This document shows positions 55,358-64,000 of a stretch of DNA of 64,000 bases, piece by piece. Where the stretch lies: positions 372,001-436,000 of the forward strand of contig NZ_RQIH01000003.1 in assembly GCF_003939025.1 (NCBI RefSeq), read 5' to 3'. The position numbers and the translations under genes are program-made. Numbering within the stretch: the stretch's first letter is position 1; every line of letters starts with the position of its first letter. Under the pieces are notes generated by a model that had not been told where the DNA came from, ran no database searches, and was given only the letters and a program-made list of their open reading frames with translations. The DNA is from Rhizobium sophoriradicis. Its GTDB lineage: Bacteria; Pseudomonadota; Alphaproteobacteria; Rhizobiales; Rhizobiaceae.

Positions 55358-56281
55358 CTACACCCCGATCGAAAGAGCCTCCTTGACCGCCAACTCGGCC
55401 ATGGCAAGCGCCGCCTCGCGGCTCCTGGCGGCGGCGATGAAGCGGCCGTTATGGCAGAAGCTCGCGCCCTCTATGCCGCAAACCGCCGCCAGCTCTCCAT
55501 TGGCAAGACCGGCCCAGGCTGCAGGCAGGTCGGCCCTGAGCTCGAACCCCTCCTCGGCGCGGCGGATGCCGGTTACGCACCAATCCTTTTCGCGCGGGTG
55601 GACGACGAACAGCAGGTGATCGGCACCGGCCTTGACGATAGCAGGACGGAAGGGCATCCCCCTCGGCAGTTCCAGAATATGGCCCTGCCCCGCAGCCTTG
55701 ATAGCCTCGTGAACGATCGCCTCGGCCCGCAATTTTGCAGCGCTCTGAGCGATCTTGGCCTCGACGAAACTGCGGGCAATGGCAAGGGCCGCGTGGAAGG
55801 CGCGATCGTCGGCATCCGGCTCCGCTTCGTCGAAAACCGGTTTCAGGGTCTCGAGCAGCGCCGGCAGCGTCAGGCCCGCCAATGGCCCCGAGGGGCTAAG
55901 CGCGCCATTGTCGGTCAGGTCGATCGGCAGCACGAAGCTCGCATCGAAAGAGCCGTGCAAGGCTTCGACGTGGTCTGCGGGAAGGCCGCAAGCAGCGAGA
56001 TAGTCGCGGCCGTAATGTTTCCAGATCAGGCCGAACGAGCTGTAGGGCTGGCCATCGTCGCGCAACGGCGCGCCGCGCTGGTGATGATCGAATATGCCGG
56101 CATCGGCGTCATAAACTCCGCCGACATCATAGATGATCCGGTCCTGCCCTGGCGTGATCCACTCCGGCGCCCGGCTGCGGATCAGGCGCGCCTGCGGGAA
56201 AAGCCGGGTCAGGATGACGCTCGACAGCAGTTCGTCGGCATGGAAACCACCGGAATGGGTGACGAGAAAATCGGGGATCAT
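55358..56281 (-). CDS. MYG1-family protein
   Basis: 307 residues; MYG1/UPF0160 family with DHH-like metal motifs: VTHSGGFHADELLSSV, IIYDVGGVYDADAGIFDHHQ, PYSSFGLIWKHYG. Eukaryotic MYG1 is a nuclease acting on RNA; bacterial members are uncharacterised. Convergent neighbour of nothing obvious; monocistronic. Confidence 0.9.
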   Translation of the reverse strand: MIPDFLVTHSGGFHADELLSSVILTRLFPQARLIRSRAPEWITPGQDRIIYDVGGVYDADAGIFDHHQRGAPLRDDGQPYSSFGLIWKHYGRDYLAACGLPADHVEALHGSFDASFVLPIDLTDNGALSPSGPLAGLTLPALLETLKPVFDEAEPDADDRAFHAALAIARSFVEAKIAQSAAKLRAEAIVHEAIKAAGQGHILELPRGMPFRPAIVKAGADHLLFVVHPREKDWCVTGIRRAEEGFELRADLPAAWAGLANGELAAVCGIEGASFCHNGRFIAAARSREAALAMAELAVKEALSIGV

Positions 56282-56447
56282 GGGAGCTATGCGCCTTGTC
56301 GTTCGCGGCCGGTCCGCTTGCGGGTCGGAACCAGATAGCCGTTGCCGACCATGATCTCAACCCATCTTCGCGCATTGCTGAGGGCGCCGGCCCGTTGCGG
56401 AAGGCGCGCAGCAGTTTTGGACCGACGACAAGTGTGGAGACGAAGAC

Positions 56448-57011
56448 CTAAAGCAGTGCCCGTGCCGGCTGTGCCGCGACAAGCGCGCGGCTAGCCGCCG
56501 CGCCGGCATGCAGGCAGATGAGTCCGACCGCAGCCAGAGAATTGATCAAAAGAACCTCGGCCACAACAGCTGCCGAAAACGCCCCGTCGCCGGACGGAAG
56601 CACCGCCGTTGCGGCAAAAAGCACGCCCTCATAGGCGATGAAGCCGGCAAGGAAGGCGCCCGACATCGTGACGGTGAGACCGGCCGCAAGGCGCAGCACG
56701 AAAAGCGCTGCTGTAAGTGATGCGAAAGCCGCAATCCCGATCGCAAGCCCCCAGGCGTAGCTTTCCCAGGTCTCGGGATAATCGAGCACGAGATACCCGA
56801 CCATCTGGTTGGCGAGCCAAGCAAGCAGCACCGCCGCCACCGCCATCCGCCGCGGCAGCACAACCGCCGAAACCGCCGAAAGCGCCACGAAGGGTGTGAC
56901 GCAGGCAAAAAACAGGCTGAGAACCACGCTCGCACCGGCAATGACGACAACCCAGGCGACCGCCAAACCAGGCACGGCAGGGCGCAGGGGAAGCTGATTT
57001 CGTTCGAGCAT
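56448..57011 (-). CDS. Conserved-looking membrane protein
   Basis: 187 residues with six or so spans (LAVAWVVVIAGASVVLSLFF; MAVAAVLLAWLANQMVGYLV; AWGLAIGIAAFASLTAALFV). No family recognised. Same strand as the MYG1 gene, 167 bases upstream. A TCGTAGACTCC stretch next to the start gives a GGAG-type ribosome site on the minus strand. Confidence 0.7.
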   Translation of the reverse strand: MLERNQLPLRPAVPGLAVAWVVVIAGASVVLSLFFACVTPFVALSAVSAVVLPRRMAVAAVLLAWLANQMVGYLVLDYPETWESYAWGLAIGIAAFASLTAALFVLRLAAGLTVTMSGAFLAGFIAYEGVLFAATAVLPSGDGAFSAAVVAEVLLINSLAAVGLICLHAGAAASRALVAAQPARALL

Positions 57012-57407
57012 CGTAGACTCCCTTCAACCACTGGGAATAATAGCCGAACTGCGCGAAAAGACTAGCGAGGCCGGATCGCGACGAGATTAATATGTAAGGC
57101 ACGGACTGTAAGGCACGGACGTCGCCGGAGGAAGCACGAGGCCGCCGCGGGATATCGGAACAATCCCCGCCTCCAATGCCCGGCGCCGACGCCGGCAATA
57201 CCTGGGGGCACCACCTGCACCATATCAGTACAGCGCCTCGCAACCCGGCATCCCTCCTGAGAAGGCGCGCAGAACCACGGCAGCGATTTGAGAACCATTC
57301 ATATCGAAAATGAAACACGTTATGGTATTATATTTTGAAGACACCTGCGATGGCTGTAGGCTCCTCACCGTGAAGAATTGTAAGATCTCACCGTTTCGGA
57401 GGCCATC
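57012..57407. other. Intergenic region upstream of the lectin-domain gene
   Basis: About 395 bases between two divergent genes. 57295-57400 is AT-richer and probably carries the promoter of the gene at 57408. I looked for a cobalamin or other riboswitch and saw no convincing core. Confidence 0.4.
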
Positions 57408-59690
57408 ATGACCAGTTGGTATTTCATCCAGACCGCCTCCGGCACGGACGGCGTCAGCTATGGTCTCAACGTCCAGGGCGCCGGCAGCGCACCCGGAACG
57501 CCGATCATAACTTGGGGCTGGCAGGGCGGGGCCGATAACGAGCTCTGGGCGATCGGCGACGACGGCTCGGTGGTGAGCGCGCTCGGTTCCGGCCTATATC
57601 TCGCTCCGTCGCCGGAGGGAAGCGGCCTCGTCATCTCGGCGACGCCCGCCTACTGGTCATTCACCGCGCAGGGCACCATCGCCGCCGAGGACGGGTCCGT
57701 AATAACGGCAGCCTCGGCCGAGCCGCTCCAGGGAGCGCTGGTCCAGCTTTCGCCGGCCGAGGACGGTCCGCCGGCGACGCAATCCTGGTGGACGGCCCCG
57801 AACATGCAGGCGATCCAGCAGCAATTCAGCGCCTGGCGCTACATCGTCAGCAATCTTACCGACGGTGACGGCACGACCTTCGTGCTGAATGTCAAGGGCG
57901 CCGACGAAAGCCCAGGCACGGATGTTATCGTCTGGCAGCTCGAGGCGGATTCGAGCAATTCGATGTGGCAGATCACCAGCGACGGCCGCATTCTCAGCGC
58001 CATGAACCGGTCGCTGCTGCTCGGAGCGGCGGAAAGCGACGGCGGCCCCGTCGTCATTCAGTCGGCGCTCAGCCCTGAGAGCGGCCAGACCTGGAACTTC
58101 GGCCCTTCCGGCGTGATCGGCAATCCGGACACCGGCCTTTCCCTCGGCATTGATGGCCAGCCGGATTCGCTGCAGCCGGGAACGGGGCCGTTGGCTGTCA
58201 TCGGTGCGGCCGGGGGCTCCGATCCGCCGGCGAGTTTCCAATGGCAACTGGCGCCGGACAATCCACTGAACACGATCGTGATGCAGAGCCCGCAGCCGTT
58301 CCCGGCTTTCTTGGATGAGGAGGCCTCGGTCTATGCCTATATCATGAACGCCCTCGGCATCGCCGACATCCGCAGCGAATATGCCAACCTCACCATCTCA
58401 CTTTCGGATTTGCACACGACGATCAGTACCATGCCCTGCCCGCCGGAGCTGGACCAGACCGCCTGGAATGCCGTGGTGGCCGAGCTGGGAGACGAGATCA
58501 CCCGGGCCGACAGCGTACGCCAGTTCTTCGACGAATTCCGCGCCTACCAGACAAGCCTTCAGACGAGCTGCACCGATCGTGGGCTCGCCATCGGCACACT
58601 TGCCGGGTTGGAGGAGGGCAGCAGCATGAGCATCGGCGGCCTGATCCTGTCGGTTTTCGAAGGCATCCTCTATACCGTGCTGGAAGCGGTTCCGGGCGGA
58701 GAAGAGGCCGTATCGACGGCATCGATCATCGGCAATGTGATGGAGGGATGCATTAACGTCGCCACCAACGCCGCCAACGTCAGCACCACGATTTCGGCGG
58801 ACCCGTTCCAAGTGGCATACGCCAAATTGTGGGACGACATTGGGACGGCCTTCCAATCGACGACGGACGCCGCCGGCCTGATGGAAACCATCATCCTCTC
58901 CGACTGGGGCAAGATGCAGGCCTTCTATGCCGCGTCGATGGCGACCGGGCCGAACACGCTGAGCTGGCCTTCCGGACAGACCGCAACGCTGGTCGACAAT
59001 TCACTTCCCGGTTTCGAGATCTCCGCCCTGCAGATGCTGCTGCCGGCCAAGTTCCAGATCTATTTCTACTACCAGAACGACGACAGCCCCGTGAACGGCG
59101 TACCGAGCGAAGCGCAGTGGGTCACGCCGGGCGGCGGCGGTACCTGGGTGAAATACTGGATCGCGGGGCAGGATAGTTGGGAGGCCTATCCCGACAGCGA
59201 TTTGATGCAACAACATGTATGGGGCAACGGCGTTGCTCGGTCCGACTTCTTCCAGTCCTGCAACGGTTGGGGCTTTGCCACCTCCTATTGGGAAGGCACG
59301 CACAATGTCGTCCTGACGATCTGCAACCAGACGCCTAATGTGCTGACAGTCGGCTATGAAGTCATCGACGGGAGCGGCGCTTTTCTTCGGCCGAGCCTCC
59401 TGCCTGGAGTGAGCACGGCGCCCTTGCCGCCCTACGGCTCGGATACGCTGCTAGCCACGTCGCGCATGTATCTGGATGCGCCGATATGGGTCAAGGATCA
59501 GTCCGGCAACTTGATCGCGGAACTGGTCGTCAATCGCGATCCGAACGGCTTCCAGGCCGGCGATGTCTGGATATCGAACCAGGCGACCAGCGGCGGCTAC
59601 AGCCTTTCCTCCCCGATCTGCAACAGTGGCGACATCATCGACAAATGTAGCGGTGCGGCCCAGATCACGATCTTCTGGTCCGGATCGTGA
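57408..59690 (+). CDS. Large protein with two ricin-type lectin domains, helical core and beta-rich C-terminus
   Basis: 760 residues, ATG preceded by CGGAGG. Residues about 1-130 and 135-285 are two beta-trefoil (RICIN) domains, shown by paired GTPIITWGWQGGADNELWAI and GTDVIVWQLEADSSNSMWQI units with QW/QxW closures. Residues about 290-510 are helical with a hydrophobic stretch (SIGGLILSVFEGILYTVLEA). The C-terminal about 220 residues are beta-rich (VVLTICNQTPNVLTVGYEV; LPPYGSDTLLATSRMYL). No Sec signal. The order lectin-helical-beta sandwich resembles carbohydrate-targeted pore-forming toxins, but no named family can be assigned. Confidence 0.85.
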   Translation: MTSWYFIQTASGTDGVSYGLNVQGAGSAPGTPIITWGWQGGADNELWAIGDDGSVVSALGSGLYLAPSPEGSGLVISATPAYWSFTAQGTIAAEDGSVITAASAEPLQGALVQLSPAEDGPPATQSWWTAPNMQAIQQQFSAWRYIVSNLTDGDGTTFVLNVKGADESPGTDVIVWQLEADSSNSMWQITSDGRILSAMNRSLLLGAAESDGGPVVIQSALSPESGQTWNFGPSGVIGNPDTGLSLGIDGQPDSLQPGTGPLAVIGAAGGSDPPASFQWQLAPDNPLNTIVMQSPQPFPAFLDEEASVYAYIMNALGIADIRSEYANLTISLSDLHTTISTMPCPPELDQTAWNAVVAELGDEITRADSVRQFFDEFRAYQTSLQTSCTDRGLAIGTLAGLEEGSSMSIGGLILSVFEGILYTVLEAVPGGEEAVSTASIIGNVMEGCINVATNAANVSTTISADPFQVAYAKLWDDIGTAFQSTTDAAGLMETIILSDWGKMQAFYAASMATGPNTLSWPSGQTATLVDNSLPGFEISALQMLLPAKFQIYFYYQNDDSPVNGVPSEAQWVTPGGGGTWVKYWIAGQDSWEAYPDSDLMQQHVWGNGVARSDFFQSCNGWGFATSYWEGTHNVVLTICNQTPNVLTVGYEVIDGSGAFLRPSLLPGVSTAPLPPYGSDTLLATSRMYLDAPIWVKDQSGNLIAELVVNRDPNGFQAGDVWISNQATSGGYSLSSPICNSGDIIDKCSGAAQITIFWSGS

Positions 59691-59811
59691 GATAATGCCT
59701 GCGCATTCCCGTGCCCTCAGGCTTCGCCCTAGGGATGCCGCAGGAACCTAGCGTGCCCCAGTCCTTGGACACGGGGAACTCCTTTCTCAAAGTGTCTCTC
59801 GACCGTCAACC

Positions 59812-61092
59812 CTACAACGCATCCAGCGGTATCTTCAGATATCGCCGCCCGTTCCCCTCCGGCTCCGGCAGCCGCCCGCCGCGGAGATTGACCTGCAGCG
59901 CGTGCAGCATCAGCTTCGGTTTCGGCAGTGTGCGGTCGCGCGCCTGCCTGAGTGCCACGTAGGCGGCTTCGTCCTTGCCTGCTATGTGGGGATTGTCGCG
60001 TTTCTGGGCTGCGACCGTGCTCTCCCAGCGCGGGTGACGCCCGTTAGGCTGGTAGTCGTGACCGGAAAAGAGGCGGGTCTCGTCTGGCAGCGACAGGATC
60101 GCCTGGATCGAACTCCACAGAGCGGCCGCGCTGCCGCCGGGGAAATCCGTGCGCGCCGTGCCGGAATCCGGCATGAACACCGTGTCGTGCACGAATGCGG
60201 CGTCGCCGACCAGATAAGTGACGGAAGCGAGCGTGTGGCCGGGCGAAAACATAACGCGAGCTTCAAGCCCGCCGATCTCGAACCTGTCGCCATCGGCAAA
60301 CAGCCGGTCCCATTGCGAGCCGTCTGTTGCGAGAGCCGGCCAGTTATAGATCTCCTTCCAGAGCCTCTGCACCTCGGTGACCTGGGCACCGATGGCTATC
60401 GGCGCGCCGGTCTTTCCCTTGATGTAATGGGCGGCGGAAAAATGGTCGGCATGCGGATGCGTGTCGAGGATCCACGCGACCGCCAGCCCCCGGCTTTCGA
60501 TGTCGGCAAGGATGGCATCGGCGCTTGACGTGCCCGTTGCCCCCGAGGTCTCGTCGAAGTCGAGCACAGGGTCGATGATGGCGCAGCGTCCCATGGCGGC
60601 ATCGGCAACGACATATTGCACGCTCCATGTGGCGGGATGGAAGAAGGCCTTCACATCCGCCGTCTGCGCCGCTCGCCTCTCCAGCCAGCGGCGCGCGCCG
60701 GCAAGATCGAAACCGAGGCTTTGGCCGAAGAGCTCGACATCGCCGGGCTCCATGCGCCCGTCGAGCACCTCACCCAGCGTATAAAGTGTCAGCGCCCGTA
60801 TGCCGCTCTTGCAATGGGCGACGACAGGCCCCTTCGCCTCGGCCATCGCCGCCTGAAAGGCGCGTATATCTGCCTCGGTGATCTCGCTCCCCTTCACCGG
60901 CACGAAGCTATAGGAAAGCCCAGCGGCGGTGGCGGCAGCCTTTTCCGCCAAATTGCCCGGCTGCCCCGGCTCCTCGCCATCTGGCCGGGCATTGATGACG
61001 GCGGCAAAACCTTCGGCCGCGAAAGCGGCAAGGCCGGCGGCATCGGGCTGCCCCGCCACCGATATCAGCTCATTGACCCTCACGGATGTCAT
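59812..61092 (-). CDS. blh: Blh-like bifunctional phosphatase-fold / persulfide dioxygenase
   Basis: 426 residues. The N-terminal 110 residues are a DSP/rhodanese-like DUF442 (TIGR01244) domain with active-site loop HCKSGIRA. The C-terminus is an ETHE1-type metallo-beta-lactamase domain (DTHPHADHFSAAHYIKG, FSPGHTLASVTYL, VHDTVFMPDSG, FSGHDY). Blh proteins detoxify sulfide by oxidising persulfide. The ATG at 61092 has GGAGG five bases away. Forms a sulfur module with the DsrE-like gene upstream. Confidence 0.93.
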   Translation of the reverse strand: MTSVRVNELISVAGQPDAAGLAAFAAEGFAAVINARPDGEEPGQPGNLAEKAAATAAGLSYSFVPVKGSEITEADIRAFQAAMAEAKGPVVAHCKSGIRALTLYTLGEVLDGRMEPGDVELFGQSLGFDLAGARRWLERRAAQTADVKAFFHPATWSVQYVVADAAMGRCAIIDPVLDFDETSGATGTSSADAILADIESRGLAVAWILDTHPHADHFSAAHYIKGKTGAPIAIGAQVTEVQRLWKEIYNWPALATDGSQWDRLFADGDRFEIGGLEARVMFSPGHTLASVTYLVGDAAFVHDTVFMPDSGTARTDFPGGSAAALWSSIQAILSLPDETRLFSGHDYQPNGRHPRWESTVAAQKRDNPHIAGKDEAAYVALRQARDRTLPKPKLMLHALQVNLRGGRLPEPEGNGRRYLKIPLDAL

Positions 61093-61208
61093 TGAAGCCT
61101 CCGCACCGCCCTCATCACGCTTCATCACATGTATAAGTGTACAATCTCACGAGTATATTGCCGAATGCAAGAATAGTGCTGGCATATGCTCCCACCCGGT
61201 CTGACTGA

Positions 61209-61577
61209 TCAAAACGACAGCGTCGCGGCACCTTGCCTGATCTCGGCATGCATGGCGCTGGCGCCGACGATGACGACGCCATCGAGCAGGTCCTCCTGCG
61301 TATAGCCGCGCGAAGCCACACAGGGCGGGCATGCCCAGATTGAGCCGCCGCGCTGCTGGAAATTCTCAATCAATGTCGAGAGCGGATCGAGCGGCGGCAC
61401 ATGCGTCATCCGCTGGCCGCTCTTGCGCACCAGGTCGATCCCGGTACTGGTGAGGAACACCGAAACCTTGAGCCCGGCGGTAATCCCGCCATTGGCTATG
61501 GTGAAGGCGACGGAGGAAAGTTCGGATTCGATGCCCTTCGTGACGAGCACGACCAGTTTATCGCTTTGGCTTTGCAT
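61209..61577 (-). CDS. DsrE-family protein
   Basis: 122 residues of the DsrE/DsrF fold: KLVVLVTKGIESELSSVAFT, AGLKVSVFLTSTGIDLV, and IWACPPCVASRGY with two Cys, one at the position of the sulfur-carrier Cys. A persulfide relay is likely. GGGAGA precedes ATG 61577. 116 bases upstream of the Blh gene on the same strand. Confidence 0.9.
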   Translation of the reverse strand: MQSQSDKLVVLVTKGIESELSSVAFTIANGGITAGLKVSVFLTSTGIDLVRKSGQRMTHVPPLDPLSTLIENFQQRGGSIWACPPCVASRGYTQEDLLDGVVIVGASAMHAEIRQGAATLSF

Positions 61578-61660
61578 AGTATTCTCCCAGTTGAATTCAA
61601 GATTGCTTGGACTGAACGCGACCATGATAGGAGGGTGCGCCGCGCGCGTATTTGGCCGGA

Positions 61661-62656
61661 ATGCGTGAAGCCTTGTCCGAAAATCCAGGTACTGAGGGCG
61701 GCGTCACCCGTGATGACGTGCTGTCGGCGCTGCTTTCGACGATCCGTCTTTCGGGATCACTGCAGTTCTGCTTCATGCCGACTGGCGATTGGCAGACCGA
61801 TGCCGCGCCGTCGCTTGCAGGCCTCTCGGCAAGGGCTACGGGCACCATGCCGTTCCATATCGTCGTGGCGGGCAGTTGCTGGTTGAAAGCGGAAGACGAA
61901 GAGACCGATCTGGAAGCCGGCGACGTCCTAGTCTTTCCCTTCGGCACCGGACATCAGCTGGGTGTGGGAAAAAATGGCACGCTGGTGCTGCCGACCCGCG
62001 ACTTGCCGCAGAAGCCGTGGCGGGAGATTCCGGTGCTGCGCTATGGCGAGGCGGCGCAAAGCGTGCGGCTGCTCTGCGGCTATCTGCAATGGGATGGGCT
62101 GAGCTTTGCGCCGCTGCGCCAGGCGCTGCCGAAAATGATCCATGTCAGGACGCGGGCGGCCAATGATCGCGACTGGCTGCGCGCCACTATCCGCCAGATG
62201 GTCGAGGAGGTCGATAGCCCGCGCGCCGGCGGCATCTCGATGCTGCCGCGGTTGACCGAAATCATCTTCATCGAGATCCTGCGCCATCAGATCATGATGG
62301 CCAAACCCCACGCGATTGGCTTGCTGGCAGCGCTGGCCGACCCTGCGCTCTCGCGCTGCCTCTCCCTAATCCACGACGATCCCAGGCGTGACTGGTCGCT
62401 GGAGCTGCTGGCCGCAGCATCGGGATCGTCGCGCAGCGCGCTCGCCGAACGCTTTCAAACGATGCTTGCGACATCGCCGATCCGCTATATCAGAGACTGG
62501 CGGCTCTATCTGGCAAGCGTGGCACTGGCCACGACAAGCCAGCCGATTGCAGCGATCGCCTATGACGCCGGCTACGCCACCGAAGCTGCCTTCAACCGCG
62601 CCTTCTCCCGCGCCTTCGCTCAGCCACCGGCCGCTTGGCGGGCGGCGCACGGCTGA
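61661..62656 (+). CDS. AraC-family regulator (cupin type)
   Basis: 331 residues: cupin effector domain (HIVVAGSCWLKAEDEETDL; GDVLVFPFGTGHQLG) and AraC HTH (LELLAAASGSSRSALAERFQ; IAAIAYDAGYATEAAFNRAF). Divergent from the DsrE/Blh pair 83 bp away, so it probably controls them. ATG at 61661 taken; in-frame TTG three codons upstream. Confidence 0.91.
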   Translation: MREALSENPGTEGGVTRDDVLSALLSTIRLSGSLQFCFMPTGDWQTDAAPSLAGLSARATGTMPFHIVVAGSCWLKAEDEETDLEAGDVLVFPFGTGHQLGVGKNGTLVLPTRDLPQKPWREIPVLRYGEAAQSVRLLCGYLQWDGLSFAPLRQALPKMIHVRTRAANDRDWLRATIRQMVEEVDSPRAGGISMLPRLTEIIFIEILRHQIMMAKPHAIGLLAALADPALSRCLSLIHDDPRRDWSLELLAAASGSSRSALAERFQTMLATSPIRYIRDWRLYLASVALATTSQPIAAIAYDAGYATEAAFNRAFSRAFAQPPAAWRAAHG

Positions 62657-62833
62657 ACACGGTTCCGGTCGACGCATCCCGCATCTCACCCTCGCCCTCC
62701 GACAAGAAACCGAAGCTGGCGCGAGGCTTGGGCGGTCAAGGGTTTCAACCACGCGGCAACGTCCGCTGCATCGAGTTCGAGCAGTAGCGATCAGTTGCCT
62801 TCGCCGGTCGGCAAACGCGACTGCCGAAAAAGG

Positions 62834-63250
62834 CTAGTTCTGGCCCTGCAGGCGATCAATCACCTCCAGCAGCAGGTCGGAACAGGCTTTCATCGGTTCG
62901 TCCTCGGCGCATTTCAGATCGATCCGTGTGTTTCCGTCCTCAATTTGGAAATGGGCGGCCTTCGACGGCCGCGGCATGCGATGGCCGCGGAAATCTCGGA
63001 AACCCATGTCGCCTTTCGAACCGTGCCACCGGTAGTCCGGGCGATCTCCGGACCGTGCATTCGGGCTGCCCATCATCCGCTCGTCATCATCGGGAGCGGG
63101 CTGAGCCGGCGGGGCTGGCGGCGGCGGAGGCGAGCTAGGCTCGGTCGCGGTGGGTGGCGTTGCGGCGGAAGGTGGAGGTGGCGATTGTTGTGCGAAGGTG
63201 GAGCCGGTAAGCGCGGCAAGGACAATGCCAGATAGGAGAACTCTTTGCAT
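62834..63250 (-). CDS. Exported Pro-rich protein
   Basis: 138 residues: signal peptide (VLLSGIVLAALTGSTFAQ), Pro/Ala-rich linker (residues 20-55), then a charged region (DFRGHRMPRPSKAAHFQIED) and a C-terminal segment with two Cys (CAEDEPMKACSDLLLEVIDR). Periplasmic protein of unknown role. A GAAAGGACC stretch sits before the ATG. Confidence 0.82.
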   Translation of the reverse strand: MQRVLLSGIVLAALTGSTFAQQSPPPPSAATPPTATEPSSPPPPPAPPAQPAPDDDERMMGSPNARSGDRPDYRWHGSKGDMGFRDFRGHRMPRPSKAAHFQIEDGNTRIDLKCAEDEPMKACSDLLLEVIDRLQGQN

Positions 63251-63502
63251 CGGTCGGTCCTTTCGGAGAAGTGAGGCATGTCTGTAAACACCGAGGCAGG
63301 CCTTTGGTTCACACTCATCTCGAAGCTTCTGATCGAAATCCGCAAGAGCGTGGTGGCAAACTTCATCAGGGCAACAATCACAGGTGTGTCGCCGCCCCGG
63401 ACGTCTTTCGCCTCGCCTCCGCCTTGTTGCGCGTTTATCCTCACTGTCGATTCGCTGTCCGCGACGAGGGCGCGGCGCAAGATTGCATCAAAGGAGAGTG
63501 CG

Positions 63503-64000
63503 ATGACGGACGCCAAGAGCGGCATTTCGGGACTACGGCCGCATATTACGGTTATCGGCGTCGGCGGGGGCGGCGGCAACGCCATCAATAACATGATTGC
63601 GGAAAAGCTGGCGGGCGTCGAGTTCGTCGCCGCAAATACGGACGCCCAGGTTCTCGCCACCTCAAAGGCGTCGCGCCGCATTCAGCTCGGCGCGAATGTG
63701 ACGGAAGGTTTGGGTGCCGGTTCACTGCCTGAGGTTGGCCATGCAGCCGCCGAGGAGTCGATTGATGAGATCATGGATCACCTGGCCGGCTCGCATATGT
63801 GTTTCGTCACCGCCGGCATGGGCGGCGGTACGGGCACCGGCGCAGCCCCCGTCATCGCGCGCGCCGCACGTGCGGCCGGCATCCTGACGGTTGGCGTCGT
63901 CACCAAGCCCTTCACGTTCGAGGGCAATCGCCGCATGCGGACGGCGGAAGTCGGCATCGAGGCGCTTCGGCAGGCCGCCGATACCGTCATCGTCATCCCC
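63503..64000 (+). CDS. ftsZ: Cell-division GTPase FtsZ (FtsZ2 type), 3' truncated
   Basis: 166 codons are visible and the frame runs off the window. [29 protein letters not shown] and the GTP-binding signature [15 protein letters not shown] are intact. The N-terminus [11 protein letters not shown] with KASRRIQLG resembles the shorter second FtsZ of Rhizobiaceae rather than the main FtsZ1. AAGGAG precedes the ATG. It polymerises in the cytoplasm; FtsZ2 is dispensable or accessory in rhizobia as far as known. Confidence 0.93.
   Translation, partial: MTDAKSGISGLRPHITVIGVGGGGGNAINNMIAEKLAGVEFVAANTDAQVLATSKASRRIQLGANVTEGLGAGSLPEVGHAAAEESIDEIMDHLAGSHMCFVTAGMGGGTGTGAAPVIARAARAAGILTVGVVTKPFTFEGNRRMRTAEVGIEALRQAADTVIVIP

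Noticed and set aside
57020..57390. Possible cobalamin riboswitch upstream of the 187-residue membrane protein
   Set aside because: The region has GC-rich hairpins and a GGTGC segment but no recognisable B12 box or conserved core.
1..64000. CRISPR arrays, tRNA/rRNA genes, insertion sequences, prophage
   Set aside because: No regularly spaced repeats, cloverleaf sequences or transposase/integrase motifs were seen by eye; a tRNA scan and IS search would settle it.

Overview
The window is GC-rich chromosomal DNA from an alphaproteobacterium, most likely Rhizobium of the etli/leguminosarum group. Pointers are a short second FtsZ (FtsZ2 type), a BA14K-type protein, a coxMNOP-type alternative oxidase, a Blh-like sulfur enzyme, many NTG starts with AGGAG-type ribosome sites, and rhizobial-style intergenic palindromic repeats. 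The genus call is inference; no search could be run. I saw no rRNA, tRNA, CRISPR array, prophage or transposase.

Layout. 1-2460 is the 3' part of a large RTX/cadherin-like secreted protein. 2.6-9.9 kb carries a small exported protein, a cold-shock protein, dusA, an HtrA-like protease, an alpha/beta hydrolase, two small proteins, a Gly-rich exported protein and a BA14K-like protein. 10-13 kb holds a lipoprotein and a two-component system. 13.4-24 kb has two HxlR regulators, each divergent from an enzyme gene (RibD/DHFR-like; NmrA-like), a class III nucleotide cyclase, a frameshifted LAS-type metallopeptidase, a DUF808 membrane protein, an Lrp/AsnC regulator divergent from a frameshifted argG paralogue, and a NAGPA-type exported protein. 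24-31 kb contains an ABC exporter, GFA and VOC proteins, a dapB paralogue, an ornithine-cyclodeaminase-like enzyme and a GNAT. 31-35.5 kb is an AraC regulator divergent from a phytanoyl-CoA dioxygenase, a PLP decarboxylase and a methyltransferase. 35.5-39.9 kb has a CHAP-like protein, kup and an intradiol dioxygenase-like protein. 40-43.3 kb is a tandem pair of parallel beta-helix proteins. 43.7-48 kb is an overlapping HlyD/ABC/FtsX/FtsX operon. 49.5-55.2 kb is a cytochrome c and coxMNOP plus subunit IV operon. 55.3-63.3 kb has a MYG1 protein, a large protein with two ricin-type lectin domains, a Blh/DsrE sulfur pair with an AraC regulator, and a Pro-rich exported protein. The window ends inside ftsZ (FtsZ2 type).

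Themes. Surface and secreted proteins are numerous (RTX, Gly-rich, BA14K, NAGPA, beta-helix, lectin, Pro-rich). Regulators are commonly divergent from a single enzyme gene, and one such pair (19.6-19.7 kb) shows clear candidate operators. Two genes (argG paralogue, LAS peptidase) are split by frameshifts although both halves look well conserved. A palindromic repeat occurs about five times, and in two genes it supplies the C-terminal codons. The least familiar protein is the 760-residue lectin-domain protein at 57.4-59.7 kb.
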